Source of the DNA: Amphibalanus amphitrite
Lineage: Eukaryota > Arthropoda > Thecostraca > Balanomorpha > Balanidae
Direction of reading: 5' to 3'
NCBI RefSeq assembly: GCF_019059575.1
Contig: NW_024882033.1
Span: forward strand, 372,001 to 436,000
Length of the DNA: 64,000 bases
In this document: positions 36,951-48,639 of the stretch, in pieces
How the letters are laid out: the number at the start of each line of letters is the position of its first letter
How positions within the stretch are numbered: the first letter of the stretch is position 1
Notes under the pieces: generated by a model
What the model was told of the DNA's origin: nothing
What the model saw: only the letters and a program-made list of their open reading frames with translations
The model's database searches: none
Position numbers and translations under genes: made by a program

Positions 36951-38220
36951 TTTATCGACCGGCTTGAACCCAGCCGCTGTAATTTTATACTCGTGCTTCA
37001 TCGAAACTGGTTTACTGCAAAAGTACCACCTAAAAAGAATATGGTCAACAAATTGAATAACAATGTAAGTACTAAGTCGTCCGATGGTTAATTAATGATG
37101 AAAACCGAAAGCTATCAAATATTTTGATGCGTCTTTTTAAAATATTATTTCGGTGCACAATGAGATATGGGTAACAATAATTCAGTGAATGGAAGTAAGA
37201 ATATATAGAAAATATACAACAAAACTTAGGCAAAACTTGGAAGGAATAGGAAATATGATAACAAAAAAATATACTTTGGGCCGCAAAAAGTGTAGGCACT
37301 TATGTACTACACTTAAACGCAGCCTGGAATGAAGTCTCTTTCCTCCTCAACTCTCACCCGTCCAATCAATATTTTTAATCAGGGGGAGAATTATTATCAT
37401 ATCCCATCTCCTGCGCCTGTCCCACCTAACTCGGGACCCGTATCCTTGCCTCACCCAGCTGGGTCTCAAGTTAGCTGGAAGTATCTTTCCCTATCCCACT
37501 TCAACATGCCTTACCAAGCCCGGCAAGTACTCACTCTCTGCTTCAATACTTCTCACTCAGCTGTGATATTTAACCTCCTCATTCCCTGACTTACTCAGTC
37601 CGGCAGAAACCCATTTGCTCCAAGAAGTATCGCTTAACTAAAATATCAGCATAACCTCCCGAACCCAGCCTGTCTCACTGGTCTCCACAGAAACAGTCTC
37701 TAGCCTCACAGCTCCAGCCGGTCTCACCCAGGTCGGCCCAACAGTCGACACGCTCCCAGAATAGGCCACCTAGTTATGCACAGGCAAGTGCTAACTCGGC
37801 GGCACGGTCTTCTCCAATCCTCTTTGCAACATAAGTGGCTTCAAACGAAAATGCAATAAAGGAGTTTCGCTCTCTCACGTGGATATTCTCAGGGGCTAGA
37901 TCTGGAAACTGATATTGTGTATTTGTGCTAATGATAGAAAAGGATTTTTTATGTTTATTAAAGAATGATTATGTCTAGTTAACCTAAACATGCTAACTGA
38001 TATGCCCAACTGGTGCGACAGACTTTCAGATCGCCATAGGACATAGTTTTTAGAAATATGAGATTCCGTGATATCATATTGCAGTTAAGTAGACAGGTTG
38101 TTTAATATGCATGCCTTATTGCCTGGTAATTTACACATACATGAGGGTAGGTTGCAGAAACAATTTAGTAATTGTCCGGCATTATGCGCTCCTTATTGTT
38201 AACTTATCCAATACCTATTA
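36951..38220. other. intergenic, nothing recognised
   Basis: AT-rich at first. A pyrimidine- and proline-rich stretch at 37320-37760 has short direct repeats of CCCACC and CTCACCCAG. No supported gene. Confidence 0.4.
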
Positions 38221-38222
38221 TA

Positions 38223-40673
38223 GTCCGTTTTTCTTATCTTTAGACTTCACTCCAAGATGTTTCGCAAGATATGCACGAGACAAAGCATGGCTTAGAAAAA
38301 ATCAAGCCCTTCGGAAACAGAAAATATTGCCTTGAAGCCTGGAGAGTGGCGCTCTTGGGTGCGGCAAGTGCAGATTTGTAGTCTCACAAATGTGTATTAC
38401 ATAAATAGGTAGGTACTTATACCTACCTGCTACAAAAATTAAGTTGGATAAAGTTTGGTATGCTAACCGAACTATCGATCCGATGAATTAAAGGGTACCT
38501 ATAAAAGCGAATATCACTTGGAAATGAACTATTCTGCAAATGGACACAAGTCATCATCAGTGACTTTAGTTCAAGACCTATAGGGCTTGGTTCCAGCCGA
38601 AGTTTTTTGAAACCGCAGGTGCGTGCGACTGCGAGTGCGGACCCAATGCAAGGAAATTCTTGAAGGAGCTCGGCGTGTGGCTCGTAACAAGTTCTGGCGA
38701 CTGTCGTGAAGCACTTGGTTTGTGGTTCGCTATCGCAGACATTCGAGTGAACGCGTTTTCGATAGTATTGACTGTGACGTTGTAATCCTCACGAAGTATC
38801 ATGTGGACGGGTTAGACTGCGTGACGAGAGGCGGAGATGAATTATGCCTGTGGAGGTAGGCAACCCGCAGGACATGCGTGTTCAGCGGCGCAGGCTACCA
38901 ACACGAGTTGGCTATATGAGCGTGTGTTTAGCGATGAATGCAGCATTGATCGAAATTAACAAATATACATACTATTTCAATGTGATGACATGTTTTGCTC
39001 GTATTACCCGCTAGTGTCTACAAATCTACCACCAGTAACTCGTAATACAAATTACAAAAGACAGGAAACACAGGAGTCGTACTCGTATATTGGGTATGTT
39101 TGGTTCACCGAAGCCATCGTAGGTCCCATGCGCCCTCAATCACTTTCACTGTCACTGTCGTCACTGCTCGAATCCTGAAGTGACACGATCACTGGCTCGA
39201 TGTCCTCCATCATACCATCTGCTCGCCAGTACACCTCTTCCAGTTCTCGCACGTGGCGGCAGCAGTTTCGCCACAAGTCCGGTGGCGCGGCGTCTCGGCT
39301 ATCCAGCAGCAGCCTTTCCACGTCATTCAGATGCCCAGTGTTGTTGAACTGGCGGACGTGCGTCTTCATGTTTGCCCAAACCATTTCAATCGGATTGAGG
39401 TCGCAATGATATGGGGGCAACCTCAGTACTTCATGACCGGCCTCCTGTGCCACCTTGTCCAACACATACTCGCGTGTCTGTTTCAGAGGGCGAACCAGCT
39501 CAAGAAGCTCGACCTTCCGCAAGTCCGGATCAGGATTGACATCATGTACCCGCAGCCATTCTTGGATCGCTTCCTTCCTCCAGCTAGCTGTAGGTGCCTT
39601 GTTAGCACATCTTGAATGATACGAGGCGTTATCCATAATGATCACGCTATTCGCTGGCAGGTTCGGCAGAAGTTGGAGTCGAAACCAGTCCTCGAAACAG
39701 CTCGCGTTCATAGACGTGTGATAGTCGGCAGACTTGCCGTCCGTCCTCATACACATGAATGCTCCTGGGGTGAAGCCGCTGTCCGAGCCAGCATCGACTA
39801 TGATTAGGCGCTTGCCCTTCCCTGTCACTGGCTTATGGCCGGCCACGTCGTCACTGTCCAACCACGCGACCGTTCGCATATCAAACTGGTTATACCAGGT
39901 CTCGTCCAAGTACACTATAGTGCGCTCTGGGTCGGAGCTTCTAATCTTCCGAATGCGTCTCAGGAACGCGTTCCGGGCTGCCACCACCTGAGGTTTTTCA
40001 ACCAGCAGCTTTCGGTTGTTCACTTGTCGGAACTTGAATCCTATTTGGAACAGCTGCTTTCGTATGGTTGAGCGCGAGATAGTCTGCTCGAACTTGTCCT
40101 GAACTGCCGCTCTAATGGTGTCCAAAGTGACCTTTTTCCCTTCCAGGTACATGGCATGCACCATTCTTCTGAACGCGCACTGGTCAAACTCGTCGAAGTA
40201 CTCGCGTGGCCCCCTGTTAGGGCGCTGGCGGGCTGGAGACTGGCATCCATGTGTCTCTATTCCACTCTTGAATGCATTAACAGAGGCAATCGACACTCCA
40301 GTAGCAGAGCTGGTCTCCTTCGCTACGTTAATGCTAGCCGCTGCACTCTCATCACCTTGCTTGAGGTATTCATCTTTCTTTCGAATAAAATATTGGTAAA
40401 CATTATAAACCACTTGTCTCGCTTGTGCACCGATCGGTTTTCCTTGCCGAAGTTTTGAGAGCATTGCATATTATTGTATACGAATGGATATAAATTTCAA
40501 AAGATATATAAAAGTCTCAGATTTCCTTGATACACAGCAGACATATGGTGTGTTCGCTTTTAGAGCCGGTGGCAATGAGCGTGACGCTTGATTTTTATTA
40601 TCAAATTGTGTGACGTCACGTGCTAAGTTATCTGCACATCTTGGAGTGAAGTCTAAAGATAAGAAAAACGGAC
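38223..40673 (-). mobile_element. intact IS630/Tc1/mariner-group transposon, Sailor-like (DD81-82E)
   Basis: Identical 38-bp inverted repeats, beginning GTCCGTTTTTCTTATCTTTA and ending ATGT, at 38223-38260 and 40636-40673. Each is bordered by TA (38221-38222 and 40674-40675), the target duplication of the superfamily. The single ORF between them is a full transposase. Matching ends and an open ORF indicate recent mobility. 2451 bp. Confidence 0.95.
39136..40464 (-). CDS. DDE transposase, Sailor-like, complete (442 aa)
   Basis: The catalytic core is visible: D187 in IVYLDETW, D278 in VIIMDNASYH and E360 in LNPIEMVWANMK. The second and third acids are 81 residues apart, far beyond the 34-41 usual for Tc1/mariner relatives. 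The insert between them is an extra helical stretch (EWLRVHDVNPDPDLRKVELL). The N-terminal 150 residues hold helix-turn-helix-like DNA-binding segments (TLDTIRAAVQDKF, SRSTIRKQLFQIGFKF). It ends in an acidic Ser/Asp tail. It cuts and pastes the element by recognising the 38-bp ends. The closest described group I know of is Sailor (DD82E). No frameshifts or stops. Confidence 0.93.
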   Translation of the reverse strand: MLSKLRQGKPIGAQARQVVYNVYQYFIRKKDEYLKQGDESAAASINVAKETSSATGVSIASVNAFKSGIETHGCQSPARQRPNRGPREYFDEFDQCAFRRMVHAMYLEGKKVTLDTIRAAVQDKFEQTISRSTIRKQLFQIGFKFRQVNNRKLLVEKPQVVAARNAFLRRIRKIRSSDPERTIVYLDETWYNQFDMRTVAWLDSDDVAGHKPVTGKGKRLIIVDAGSDSGFTPGAFMCMRTDGKSADYHTSMNASCFEDWFRLQLLPNLPANSVIIMDNASYHSRCANKAPTASWRKEAIQEWLRVHDVNPDPDLRKVELLELVRPLKQTREYVLDKVAQEAGHEVLRLPPYHCDLNPIEMVWANMKTHVRQFNNTGHLNDVERLLLDSRDAAPPDLWRNCCRHVRELEEVYWRADGMMEDIEPVIVSLQDSSSDDSDSESD

Positions 40674-40675
40674 TA

Positions 40676-41523
40676 TAGGTTCTGAATTATAAATCTTCTT
40701 CAATGGAAAATAATGTCTTTTTACTAGCCTTGGCTCCTATATGACAACGAAAATCGTCTTGGTTCAGATATTTTACCCGCTTCAGACATAAAACGTCCCA
40801 AGTCGACTTCTGATTGCGATTTTATGTATTATTTTATGGCTCGGCTCCAGGGCACTCCAGAAAATGACTCCTCTTCTCACTGGTATTGGGAGGAGCTGCC
40901 TCGGATCGTGGCCTGACCGGACACGCAGGGATCCATGGCACACAAAGGTGGCGTGCACGGGTGATATAAAGCATTTGTCCCCTGTCAGCATTTGTGTATG
41001 CAAAAACTAGCAAATCTCAAAGTCTTAGAAGGTATATGACTGTAAGAAATGATGACCATGCCGATCATTGAAGAGTCGCAAAGTCACAAAGCAGGCAAGT
41101 CAATGTTCTGGGCTCTCATACCTACCACTTTTCTGATCACATTTGCGTGAATACCTGTGCCAGTTAAAAGCGCACCGTTTAGGAAATAGTGCCTAACTCA
41201 AGGGTTATCTACCCTCCAAAGCAGCCCACTCAAAGTTAATGATGACACTTGACATTCAACCGACATGAACTGACCCCGATGGCTCATTTCCATCAGAGGG
41301 TCCTCTGAAGGGTCTCTTGAACACGCATAAAACAATTAAAACTCTTCTACCCTGAAACCGAAGCTCTCCGTACGTCTTTGGAAGCACATTTCGTTTCTGA
41401 GCTACTCATTGCTTGTCCATGAGCGTTGCATTGCGTCTCTGAAGAGAACATTCAAACTTTGAGCGACAATGCCTGATTGAATTTTTGCTTTGAACAAAAA
41501 TATACAAACTTACGTCCTCTGTG
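40676..41523. other. intergenic, nothing recognised
   Basis: No gene, RNA or repeat family recognised. Confidence 0.4.
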
Positions 41524-41531
41524 CCATAAAG

Positions 41532-41687
41532 CAGTAGCGGCGGAACACCTTCAATTAGGGGAGGGGGGGGGGTACTGCCGACTTTTTGTCCCATCCTTTC
41601 TGAATGCAACGCCCATAAGGCCAATGTTTAAATGGCAAAATCAAAGGGGGGCACGGTGCCCCGGTGCCCCCCGTTCCGCTGCCTATG
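41532..41687. mobile_element. hAT-like MITE, 156 bp
   Basis: Ends CAGTAGCGGCGGAAC and GTTCCGCTGCCTATG form imperfect inverted repeats. They are flanked by CCATAAAG (left) and CCATAAAT (right), a 7/8-matching 8-bp duplication. Poly-G and GGTGCCCC motifs fill the interior, as in other small hAT derivatives. Confidence 0.65.
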
Positions 41688-42718
41688 CCATAAATACCTT
41701 GACAGAAATCAAATTTGTATGAGTTAAAACAATACAGTCATAACACAGAATGTCCATTAGTTCCACTAACCGTTCATTGCAGGGACTGAGTTCTGGCAGT
41801 GGACATGCTCTACGGAATGATTCAGTGCTTTACACTTGGAGTTTTAGATATAATGCCAATACCCTGGGTATAAAAAGTACCTACCTAACTACTACACATA
41901 ATAAGGGCTGTGTAAACAAACAGAACAAATACCAATACAGGAAAATTTCATTTAGATACTGTGCTGTACTAAATTTAGGATCGTTAATCAAGAGCACGTT
42001 ACAGCACTCGATACTTTTTGTCCAACCTTGTCCTTGACCGCGTGGCTCAGCCTCGACCTCTGCGTTTGCCGCGCCGCCCGTTAACATTTCCTATGTCCCA
42101 CTGTGGACCTGGAGTTTCCATGGTTTGCGCAGTCCTTGGGCAAGTCGGTTTGTTTGTTTGTTTTCTTGGGTAAGGCCCTTTCAGTCTAACGAGACCATTT
42201 CAGATCCGGAAGGATGATGGGGATTAGGGAGAGAGATTGATCTGGGCGGGCACCCTGGTGCTCCGCCGGGGCTGAACCCATCACGTGGAGGCCACCCAGT
42301 CCTGCTAGCGGTCACCGCACCTGGCCATGGACCTGCTCCTGGGGTGGAGCTACCCGCATGGGATAAAGCTGCCCGTCCAGCCCGGATCAGGGGCTTGAGG
42401 CATGGAGGAGAAGTATTTGACTATCCTGAGGATGGAATCGACGGAACGGAGGGCCGACCGGTGTCACCCGTCCGTGCAGACAACCCTCCGGTAGCCGGGG
42501 GTGGTGTGCTGCCGTTGTGCCGCACACTGTGCCGTCGATGTGCCTCCAGTGTTCCACCGCCCCTTGCCAGACGGCTCCACGCGGCAATCCATTCACGCTT
42601 CACTCGCCCCGACTGATATATGATGCTACTCAGCGTCTCCTCAACTTCCAATATGCAGACATTGGGGCGTCGATGGACAGAACAAGGGCTGCAGGCTAGG
42701 AAAGTTAGACATTTTGTC
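41688..42718. other. intergenic with a GC-rich patch
   Basis: A GC-rich stretch at 42240-42620 is open for 90 codons on plus (42344-42616) but shows no domain and no splice context. No tRNA was confirmed, although GGGCTGAACCC near 42270 vaguely resembles a B box. Confidence 0.3.
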
Positions 42719-42795
42719 TTTCTCACAGACAATGACAATACAACAACAAAATAAATGATTTATTTTGTTATTGTATTGTCATTGTCTGTGAGAAA
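42719..42795. repeat. 77-bp near-perfect palindrome
   Basis: Left arm starts TTTCTCACAGACAATGACAA. The right arm is its reverse complement with 1 mismatch in 38, and the spacer is a single G. Confidence 0.95.
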
Positions 42796-44328
42796 AACAA
42801 GGCTGCAGGGCTGCGTTCAACACTGAGCTGTACTGATGAAAGTGAAAACCATCCCGTTTAGGTAAACCAGCTATCCTTTCGGGCGGCGAACGTCCCCGGC
42901 CCTGACCCAGTTATCAGCCTCTGATTGACGATCCTGTACACCTTTCAGTCCCATGATTGACTGATGCTGTGGCAGGTGCGCGCGATTTGGTCAGCAGCAG
43001 CAGCAGCACGGCCTGTGTTCCAGTCAGTGACGTGTGTTTGTGGTGCAGCGGCCGACGTGCCGGCGCGACGGGTGCGGTCCAATGCCACCCGACCGGCCCG
43101 CCCCGGATGTATCGTCAGAGTGTCGGAAGCACCGCTTCCGGTCCGGGGGGAGGGGGAGAGGAGGGGAGTGTCGACTGACACCAGACGGGTGACGGGACAG
43201 GTGGAACGCCCCCCCCCGCCTCCTCCTCCCGTCGTCTGCTCACGAGCAGCACCGTCCAGCGCTGGCTTTGGCACTGATGATTTCCGAAGCTGTCTAAGCT
43301 TAGGTGAACATGAATCCCTGCGAGATATCCATGAAAAAAATCCAAGGGGAGCCATCCATGGTGAATTTATATAAACAGTGTCGGTCAAGAGCGAGCTGGC
43401 CCCGGCAAAGTCTCTCAGAGGTCTTATCAACTACTACATTACCTCTGCATGAATTGCCTTATTTTTAAGCAGCATACCTTGTATTGCTTGAACCGTTCTT
43501 CTGCTGAACCGTCCAGCCCCTTCGGTGGTTGATATATCTTACCTTAGCTATCACACATTTACCAATCGTCTTCAATTTTCATTCATCTATCGTACGAAAT
43601 TACCAGCAACAACACAAAATGGCCAGATTTGGGGTGTTCGTCCTTTTTCACTGGAACCCTCGACCAAATACAAATAAACTGTTATTCTTATATAGCATTG
43701 AAATGACTGATTTCTATATTGGATGTATGCATTGTATATGCAAGCATATAAAGGTGAGTTGATTGCCAGCTCTCCGGCGGTATTGATGCACACCAATAAG
43801 AGTCGATCATTGTCCTGACGCATCATTTTCTATGCTGCAGGCGCGCCTGAGTCGCTCGGTGGTGTGCGCGGACCGACCAGCTTGTCATACTGCTGACGAG
43901 CGAGCTTCCGGGGGCGGGTCACACAGCAGCAGAGGGGTGGGTCACACCAGAACAGCCGGGCGGGTCGGACATGGGCGGCAGCGTGGTGTGACGGTACGGC
44001 ATGGCCGCCGGTCCCGGTCCACCCGACTCTGAACGACAGGCACCGGCCGACACCCATCGGCGCGTCATCTATCCCAGCGTCCGTTGCCTCTATCTACCGC
44101 CTTCCAAGCTCCAATGCCTCAGCCCATGGATGAACGAGTCCTCTCGCCTGCCTCTCATCGCTCGCTTCTTGCCACCCTTAGTTACATGATTCTTTAGTGC
44201 ATGTCCATTCCCGCGAGCTTATCTCTCCCGCACCATGACCCGCTCCGTGCCACCTTGGCTGGCGTAACGGTGCAGTTCAGGAACGCACCTGAGGTCTTCG
44301 GGTAATATCGATGAGATGGATGGACTCT
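42796..44328. other. intergenic with two GC-rich blocks
   Basis: GC-rich at 42960-43260 and 43830-44060, possibly promoters or first exons. ORFs there lack domains and overlap on both strands. AT-rich between. Confidence 0.3.
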
Positions 44329-44562
44329 TTAGTCTTTACCACAATCGTCGATTAGCTTTTGGATCCAGGTATCGTGGAAGCCACCAGCATAAGCTAGTAA
44401 CAGCATCGCATCAAACAAGTTCCGGGCACACCATGCTCCATAGCGACAGGCCACTTTGTCCAAAACCTGGGGATGCACCAGGCTAGTGTCCCAGTACGCT
44501 TCAGTAACTATGCTGCCGGAACCGTGAAACAGCCACCCGTCGCTGGGGCCATCCGCCACGGC
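44329..44562 (-). CDS. candidate terminal exon, unknown protein
   Basis: After the acceptor TTTACCTTCAGCAG a minus-strand frame reads 77 codons to TAA. It includes VADGPSDGWLFHGSGSIV, HPQVLDKVACRYGAWC and NLFDAMLLLAYAGGFHDTW. The mix of residues and the splice edge look like real protein. I do not recognise the family and no upstream exon could be joined with confidence. A GTAAAG donor near the end is an alternative to the stop. Confidence 0.35.
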   Translation of the reverse strand, partial: AVADGPSDGWLFHGSGSIVTEAYWDTSLVHPQVLDKVACRYGAWCARNLFDAMLLLAYAGGFHDTWIQKLIDDCGKD

Positions 44563-45182
44563 CTGCTGAAGGTAAATCCCGGCTCACATGGCTGTGAGTT
44601 ACGAATTATCTCCCTGGCCGATCCGTGGCGAGGGTAAGTGGTCAAACGTCCCAGCAGAACGCACTCTATAGGGTCTTTGTCTCTTCCAAAAACATTACAC
44701 AGAGGAGTCGATGGAGCAGCGCCTGCCGATGGACAAGACAGCAGCCAACAACGCCTGCACTCCCTGGCCTTACGGGTTTCACGATGTTCGAATCCGATAT
44801 TCATACGGTTCGTTGTCGTCGAAACCTGCAAGGAAGGGAGATATCGTCGAGAACGGGCCGTTATGGCGACTCTGGAGAAATATGGCATGGACATCCCGTG
44901 AAGAAAGTAGGGATCTCCTGACTGCAGAGCTGATTTAAGCACGTTTACAAACAATGGTTAGTTGGTTACTGCGATATCCCGCGTGGCTACTGCAATACCG
45001 TAATTATGTCCGTAGGTATAAATAACACTATTTTTTTACATAATGCAATTGCTTGGCAGTTGGCACGATTGTGTGTGCTATCATTATCAGCTTTGCGTGT
45101 TTAAGCGAGGCTTTGTATATCTGTGTCAGAATTAGAAATATAGTAAACGACGGACGTGCTAATTAATGCTCATGTTTGTGGG
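44563..45182. other. possible flank of the candidate exon
   Basis: Several overlapping ORFs on both strands at 44620-44950, none with a domain. An earlier exon of the minus-strand candidate may be here but cannot be chosen. Confidence 0.25.
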
Positions 45183-45186
45183 CTAA

Positions 45187-46530
45187 CCCTTGCCGGCCGA
45201 AAGGGGTGCCATATCTGACCTTTGATTTAAGCCGAGTCTTGTGACATGAATCACATTTTCAGGTCAGGTCAGGTCACTGTCCCATAACGCCATAAGTGAG
45301 CTACTGCGCAGTCCTAAATGTCGCAACTCCGCAACGCCCTCAGTACCAGAAGAGCCTTCACAAAGAAGAAGAGTGTCACCTGAGGCACGGGTGGAGAATG
45401 TTTGAAAAAGTTACCCCGGCCGGCGACCGAAGGTCAGAAAGACGATGATGCTCAAATATTTGTCAACGGTTATCAACAAACCCCTATTCTGTGGCATAGA
45501 ATAATGGATGTCTGCCGTTTGTACGTTTTTAGGGAAAACTGCTGCACGCAGGTGCGGAAGATTTCGTAATTGTAACAACAATTTTGCAACACGCCTCAAA
45601 ATTTCGGACGCATGTCACCTAGTGCTAGGTCAGGTCATCAAGTCAAATTTGCTGGATGATCGTGCTAAAAATGCCATCATGCCCTTTGCAAAGCTTATTC
45701 CGTGGAAGTTACAACCTTCCCACACAAAACAAAATGTCAAATTTGACCGTTTTGACCCTCTTATTGATTTGAGCTCGCACCTGACATATTATTCGCGACC
45801 GAGCCTTAAACGAGTAATCGAATGTTTTGTTTGCAGTGTTTAAGCTCCGTTATGTTCATGAACTGTGAGAAAAGTTGTCGGAGAACGCTAACATCAGAGA
45901 AATTTGGCTTTTGATTATCTATGGTGATTTTATTATTGAGCTTGCCTAAAACATGACCAGATTTCTCTGATCACGTTTGTCGCTCTTTCAAGCGTCGTTC
46001 CGCTTCTCGCCTCGTAGCCCAGTAGCCGAGTTAGAACTAGGAGCGTGAAAAGCCCACCTCTCGACTCAACGTGTTACGATAAGGCCACCACCCTGGCGCG
46101 GGTTAAGTTGGGGGAGCCTTGAGCCCCAGCAGCTCGTCCTTCTATCTCACTGATATTACCCTCGTCCTGTCTTGTGATGTAATTACAGTGCCATCTTACG
46201 ATAACGGCCCTTAAATATGATTTACTTCTGTTTGATGAAACATGTCGGGCTCCGCGATGAGAAGACTTAAAAACATAGAAGCTCCAAAATGAAATTAAGT
46301 AAATTTTCAAGAACTTTTCAAGGTAGATAAGCATAATGAGAGACGCTTTTATAGATGGCAGTTTTTTTTTGGTATGGAGACAGCTCTTAGGATTTACAAA
46401 AGTGGAAAAAGTTACCCCGGCCGCGCCGGGGTCGGCTGAAAGTTACCCCGGCCACGGCCGGGGTGGCCGGGGCACGTTCTCCACCCATGACCTGAGGCCA
46501 GGTCGGTCACGTGACCTCACCACTGTAAAG
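45187..46530. mobile_element. mosaic of AGGTCA-rich repeat fragments
   Basis: Starts CTAA followed by CCCTTGCCGGCC, the end type of the TTAA family, and has AGGTCAGGTCAGGTCA at 45262-45277. The phrase AAAAAGTTACCCCGGCC occurs at about 45405 and 46405. No matching right terminus was found, so it is a partial or rearranged copy. No gene. Confidence 0.5.
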
Positions 46531-46531
46531 C

Positions 46532-46708
46532 CTGAAACAGACTCTTTCCGCAATCAGGAAATCGCATGCGAGAGCCTATTCAAATACATGGAAGCACGCT
46601 CGCATCAATCGCACGCACCTCCGCATGCGATTGATACGTGAAGAATTATAATGTATTTGAATAGGCTCTCGCATGCGATTTCTTGAATGCGGAAAGAATA
46701 TGTTTCAG
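46532..46708. repeat. long inverted repeat (58-bp arms)
   Basis: Arms 46532-46589 and 46651-46708 match at 54 of 58 positions (core GAAATCGCATGCGAGAGCC). The spacer holds a smaller hairpin around GCATCAATCGCA / TGCGATTGAT. Non-coding fold-back; it directly abuts the TTAA of the next element. Confidence 0.9.
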
Positions 46709-47324
46709 CCTTAACCCTTGCCGGCCAAGAGGAGGGGGGGGGGCGGGTGCCGCCCCCCAAGTTTTTTTTTTTCGCGATAGCTCCGAACACGCTGGCGATA
46801 TAGAGCTGAAACTTGGCATACCTGATCTTTTATTTAAGCCGGATCTTTTGACATCAACCGCATTTTAGGGTCCGGTCAGGTCACTGACCTTTGACGTCAT
46901 AAGTGAAACTCTGCACGGTCTTCAGATGTCGCAACTTTGCAACGCCCTTACTGCCAGAGGAGCTTTCACAGGGAAGTGAAACTTGCAGGATCTAATATCC
47001 ATTACGAGTCTCACAACTTGTTTATCTCAGATTCTTCCTAAAGGTCATAGGAGGTCAGGTCATTTTCGTGACCTCACCATCCTATAAGTCAATGTGGAAA
47101 AATGAAAATTGCTATTCTGGCGCCGGAAACGATCTCCAACTATCTCAAGCACACAGAATGGTGATTTCATGCACTCCTTGCAAGGTTCGATGCGTCACTT
47201 TTGCAATGCTGACCTTGTGTGACGTCATTTGTGACGTCATTAGGGTCATATTAGTTTTTCGTCAATAACTCCCGATGAAATTGAGCTAGCGAGTCGGGAA
47301 AGCCACCAATTGTCTCAAGAAGAC

Positions 47325-47860
47325 TGGGGATGTCCAAGTTAAGCGCACACCAGTACTCTATACAAAATGTAACAAGCCCCGAGTGCGCCTGTGGCTACAC
47401 ACAAGAAAACACAAAACGGCACTTCATCCTTCACTACCCACACTACGCACTGACGAGGTCCACACTCTTTGCACAAGTATCCACACACCTCAACATTGAT
47501 TTCAACAACTAATCAGACACCATGAAATTAGACACACTTCTACACGGACACAACACGACAAAGCAAAACGCACCTCAGGTTCTCCTTGCCTTTCAATCCT
47601 TCCTCAAAAACACCTCCAGACTGATATAGCCCCGTCTCGGTGGACTGGCGCCGGCCCGCTATCACCGCTTATCAATGCCAACTGTCACGGCAGCCTACCT
47701 GACTCTCCGCGGCCGTGGATTGGACCATATTTATTCTGTTTACGTTACCAGGTGGTGGTGCCTCGATTTAAGCATCAGCTTTTGCACCACCACCTGGACT
47801 ATTTGCTTATTTCCATTTTATGTTTAATAAATGTGTTTTGTTGTTGTTGTTTGTAAGACC
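47325..47860 (+). mobile_element. LINE 3' fragment, copy 2
   Basis: The last part of the same LINE family as 30900-32640: the Cys cluster (ECACGYTQENTKRHF), then the final ORF stretch with one in-frame TAA (47510-47512), resuming at MKLDTLLHGHNTTK and ending in TAG. The 3' UTR carries the shared hairpin and a (TTG)n tail. Severely 5'-truncated. Confidence 0.85.
47748..47797 (+). ncRNA. LINE 3'-UTR hairpin, copy 2
   Basis: CCAGGTGGTGGTGC pairs with GCACCACCACCTGG (14 bp). The loop begins CTCGATTTAAGC and ends CTTTT, matching copy 1 at 32458-32501. Confidence 0.6.
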
Positions 47861-48639
47861 TGCCGAGACGAATGATATGCGACATGACCTCCTTCGGCCA
47901 ATTTCGTGACCTGGAGGTACTGACCTGACCGTGACCCGAGGTCAACACCCTAAATTGACCTCACCCAAACAAAAAGTATATCATTCGACGCGCCTGACCG
48001 AGACGAACACGATGCTGCCAAAGTCGCTGCTCTGCGGCCGTTTTTGTGAAGTTATTCACCAAAAACGAAACCGTACCTTGGGGCACTTGATCTGACCTCA
48101 GGGGTCACCAGTTGACCTAAGACCTTAAAATCGGGTATCAATCTCTTTGTCTCGTAACGGCGCACACGCTCGTTTTTTCCACGACGCACTAGCTCCACCA
48201 GGGGCGAAACGGCAAGGGGGGTCGTACCTCCCCCCCCCCCTTGGCCGGCACGTATGTCCGGCGAAATAGGTCCGGCGAGGGTTAAATCAGATACCAGTCG
48301 CTGCGTCTCGTAACGGCACACACGCTCCTTTTTGTTCTGCGATGCTTTAGCTCAGTTAGAGCCGAGGCGAAACGGTGAGGGAGGTTCACCCACCCCCTTC
48401 CTCGGTCCGAGTACATGCAGTAAAGCAATAGGTCCGGCGTCCTACGTATGTATGTATTACCATCATGGACAGTCCACACGGGGCGTGGCGATTACGGCAT
48501 ACACGCTCCTTTTTGTTCTGCGATGCTTTAGCTTAGTATGGTTCAGGTGTGATTTTGATTGTTTGCTGCTTGAGTGGAAACATTTATTAAATATTAATAA
48601 CCAAAACAGGCCGCCAGCTTAGTAGCAAATAAATCAATA

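Larger units (their letters stand above)
46715..48281. mobile_element. AGGTCA-rich TTAA-type element, interrupted by a LINE tail
   Basis: TTAA plus CCCTTGCCGGCC at the left (TTAA at 46711-46714) and CCGGCGAGGG plus TTAA at the right (48282-48285). TGCCGGCCAAG followed by poly-G is present inverted at both ends. TGACC/AGGTCA half-sites are frequent. Removing the LINE fragment (about 540 bp) leaves roughly 1 kb, similar to the other copies. Confidence 0.7.

Noticed and set aside
42240..42300. Possible tRNA or tRNA-like B box (GGGTTCAGCCCC on minus)
   Set aside because: No cloverleaf or A box at the right distance.
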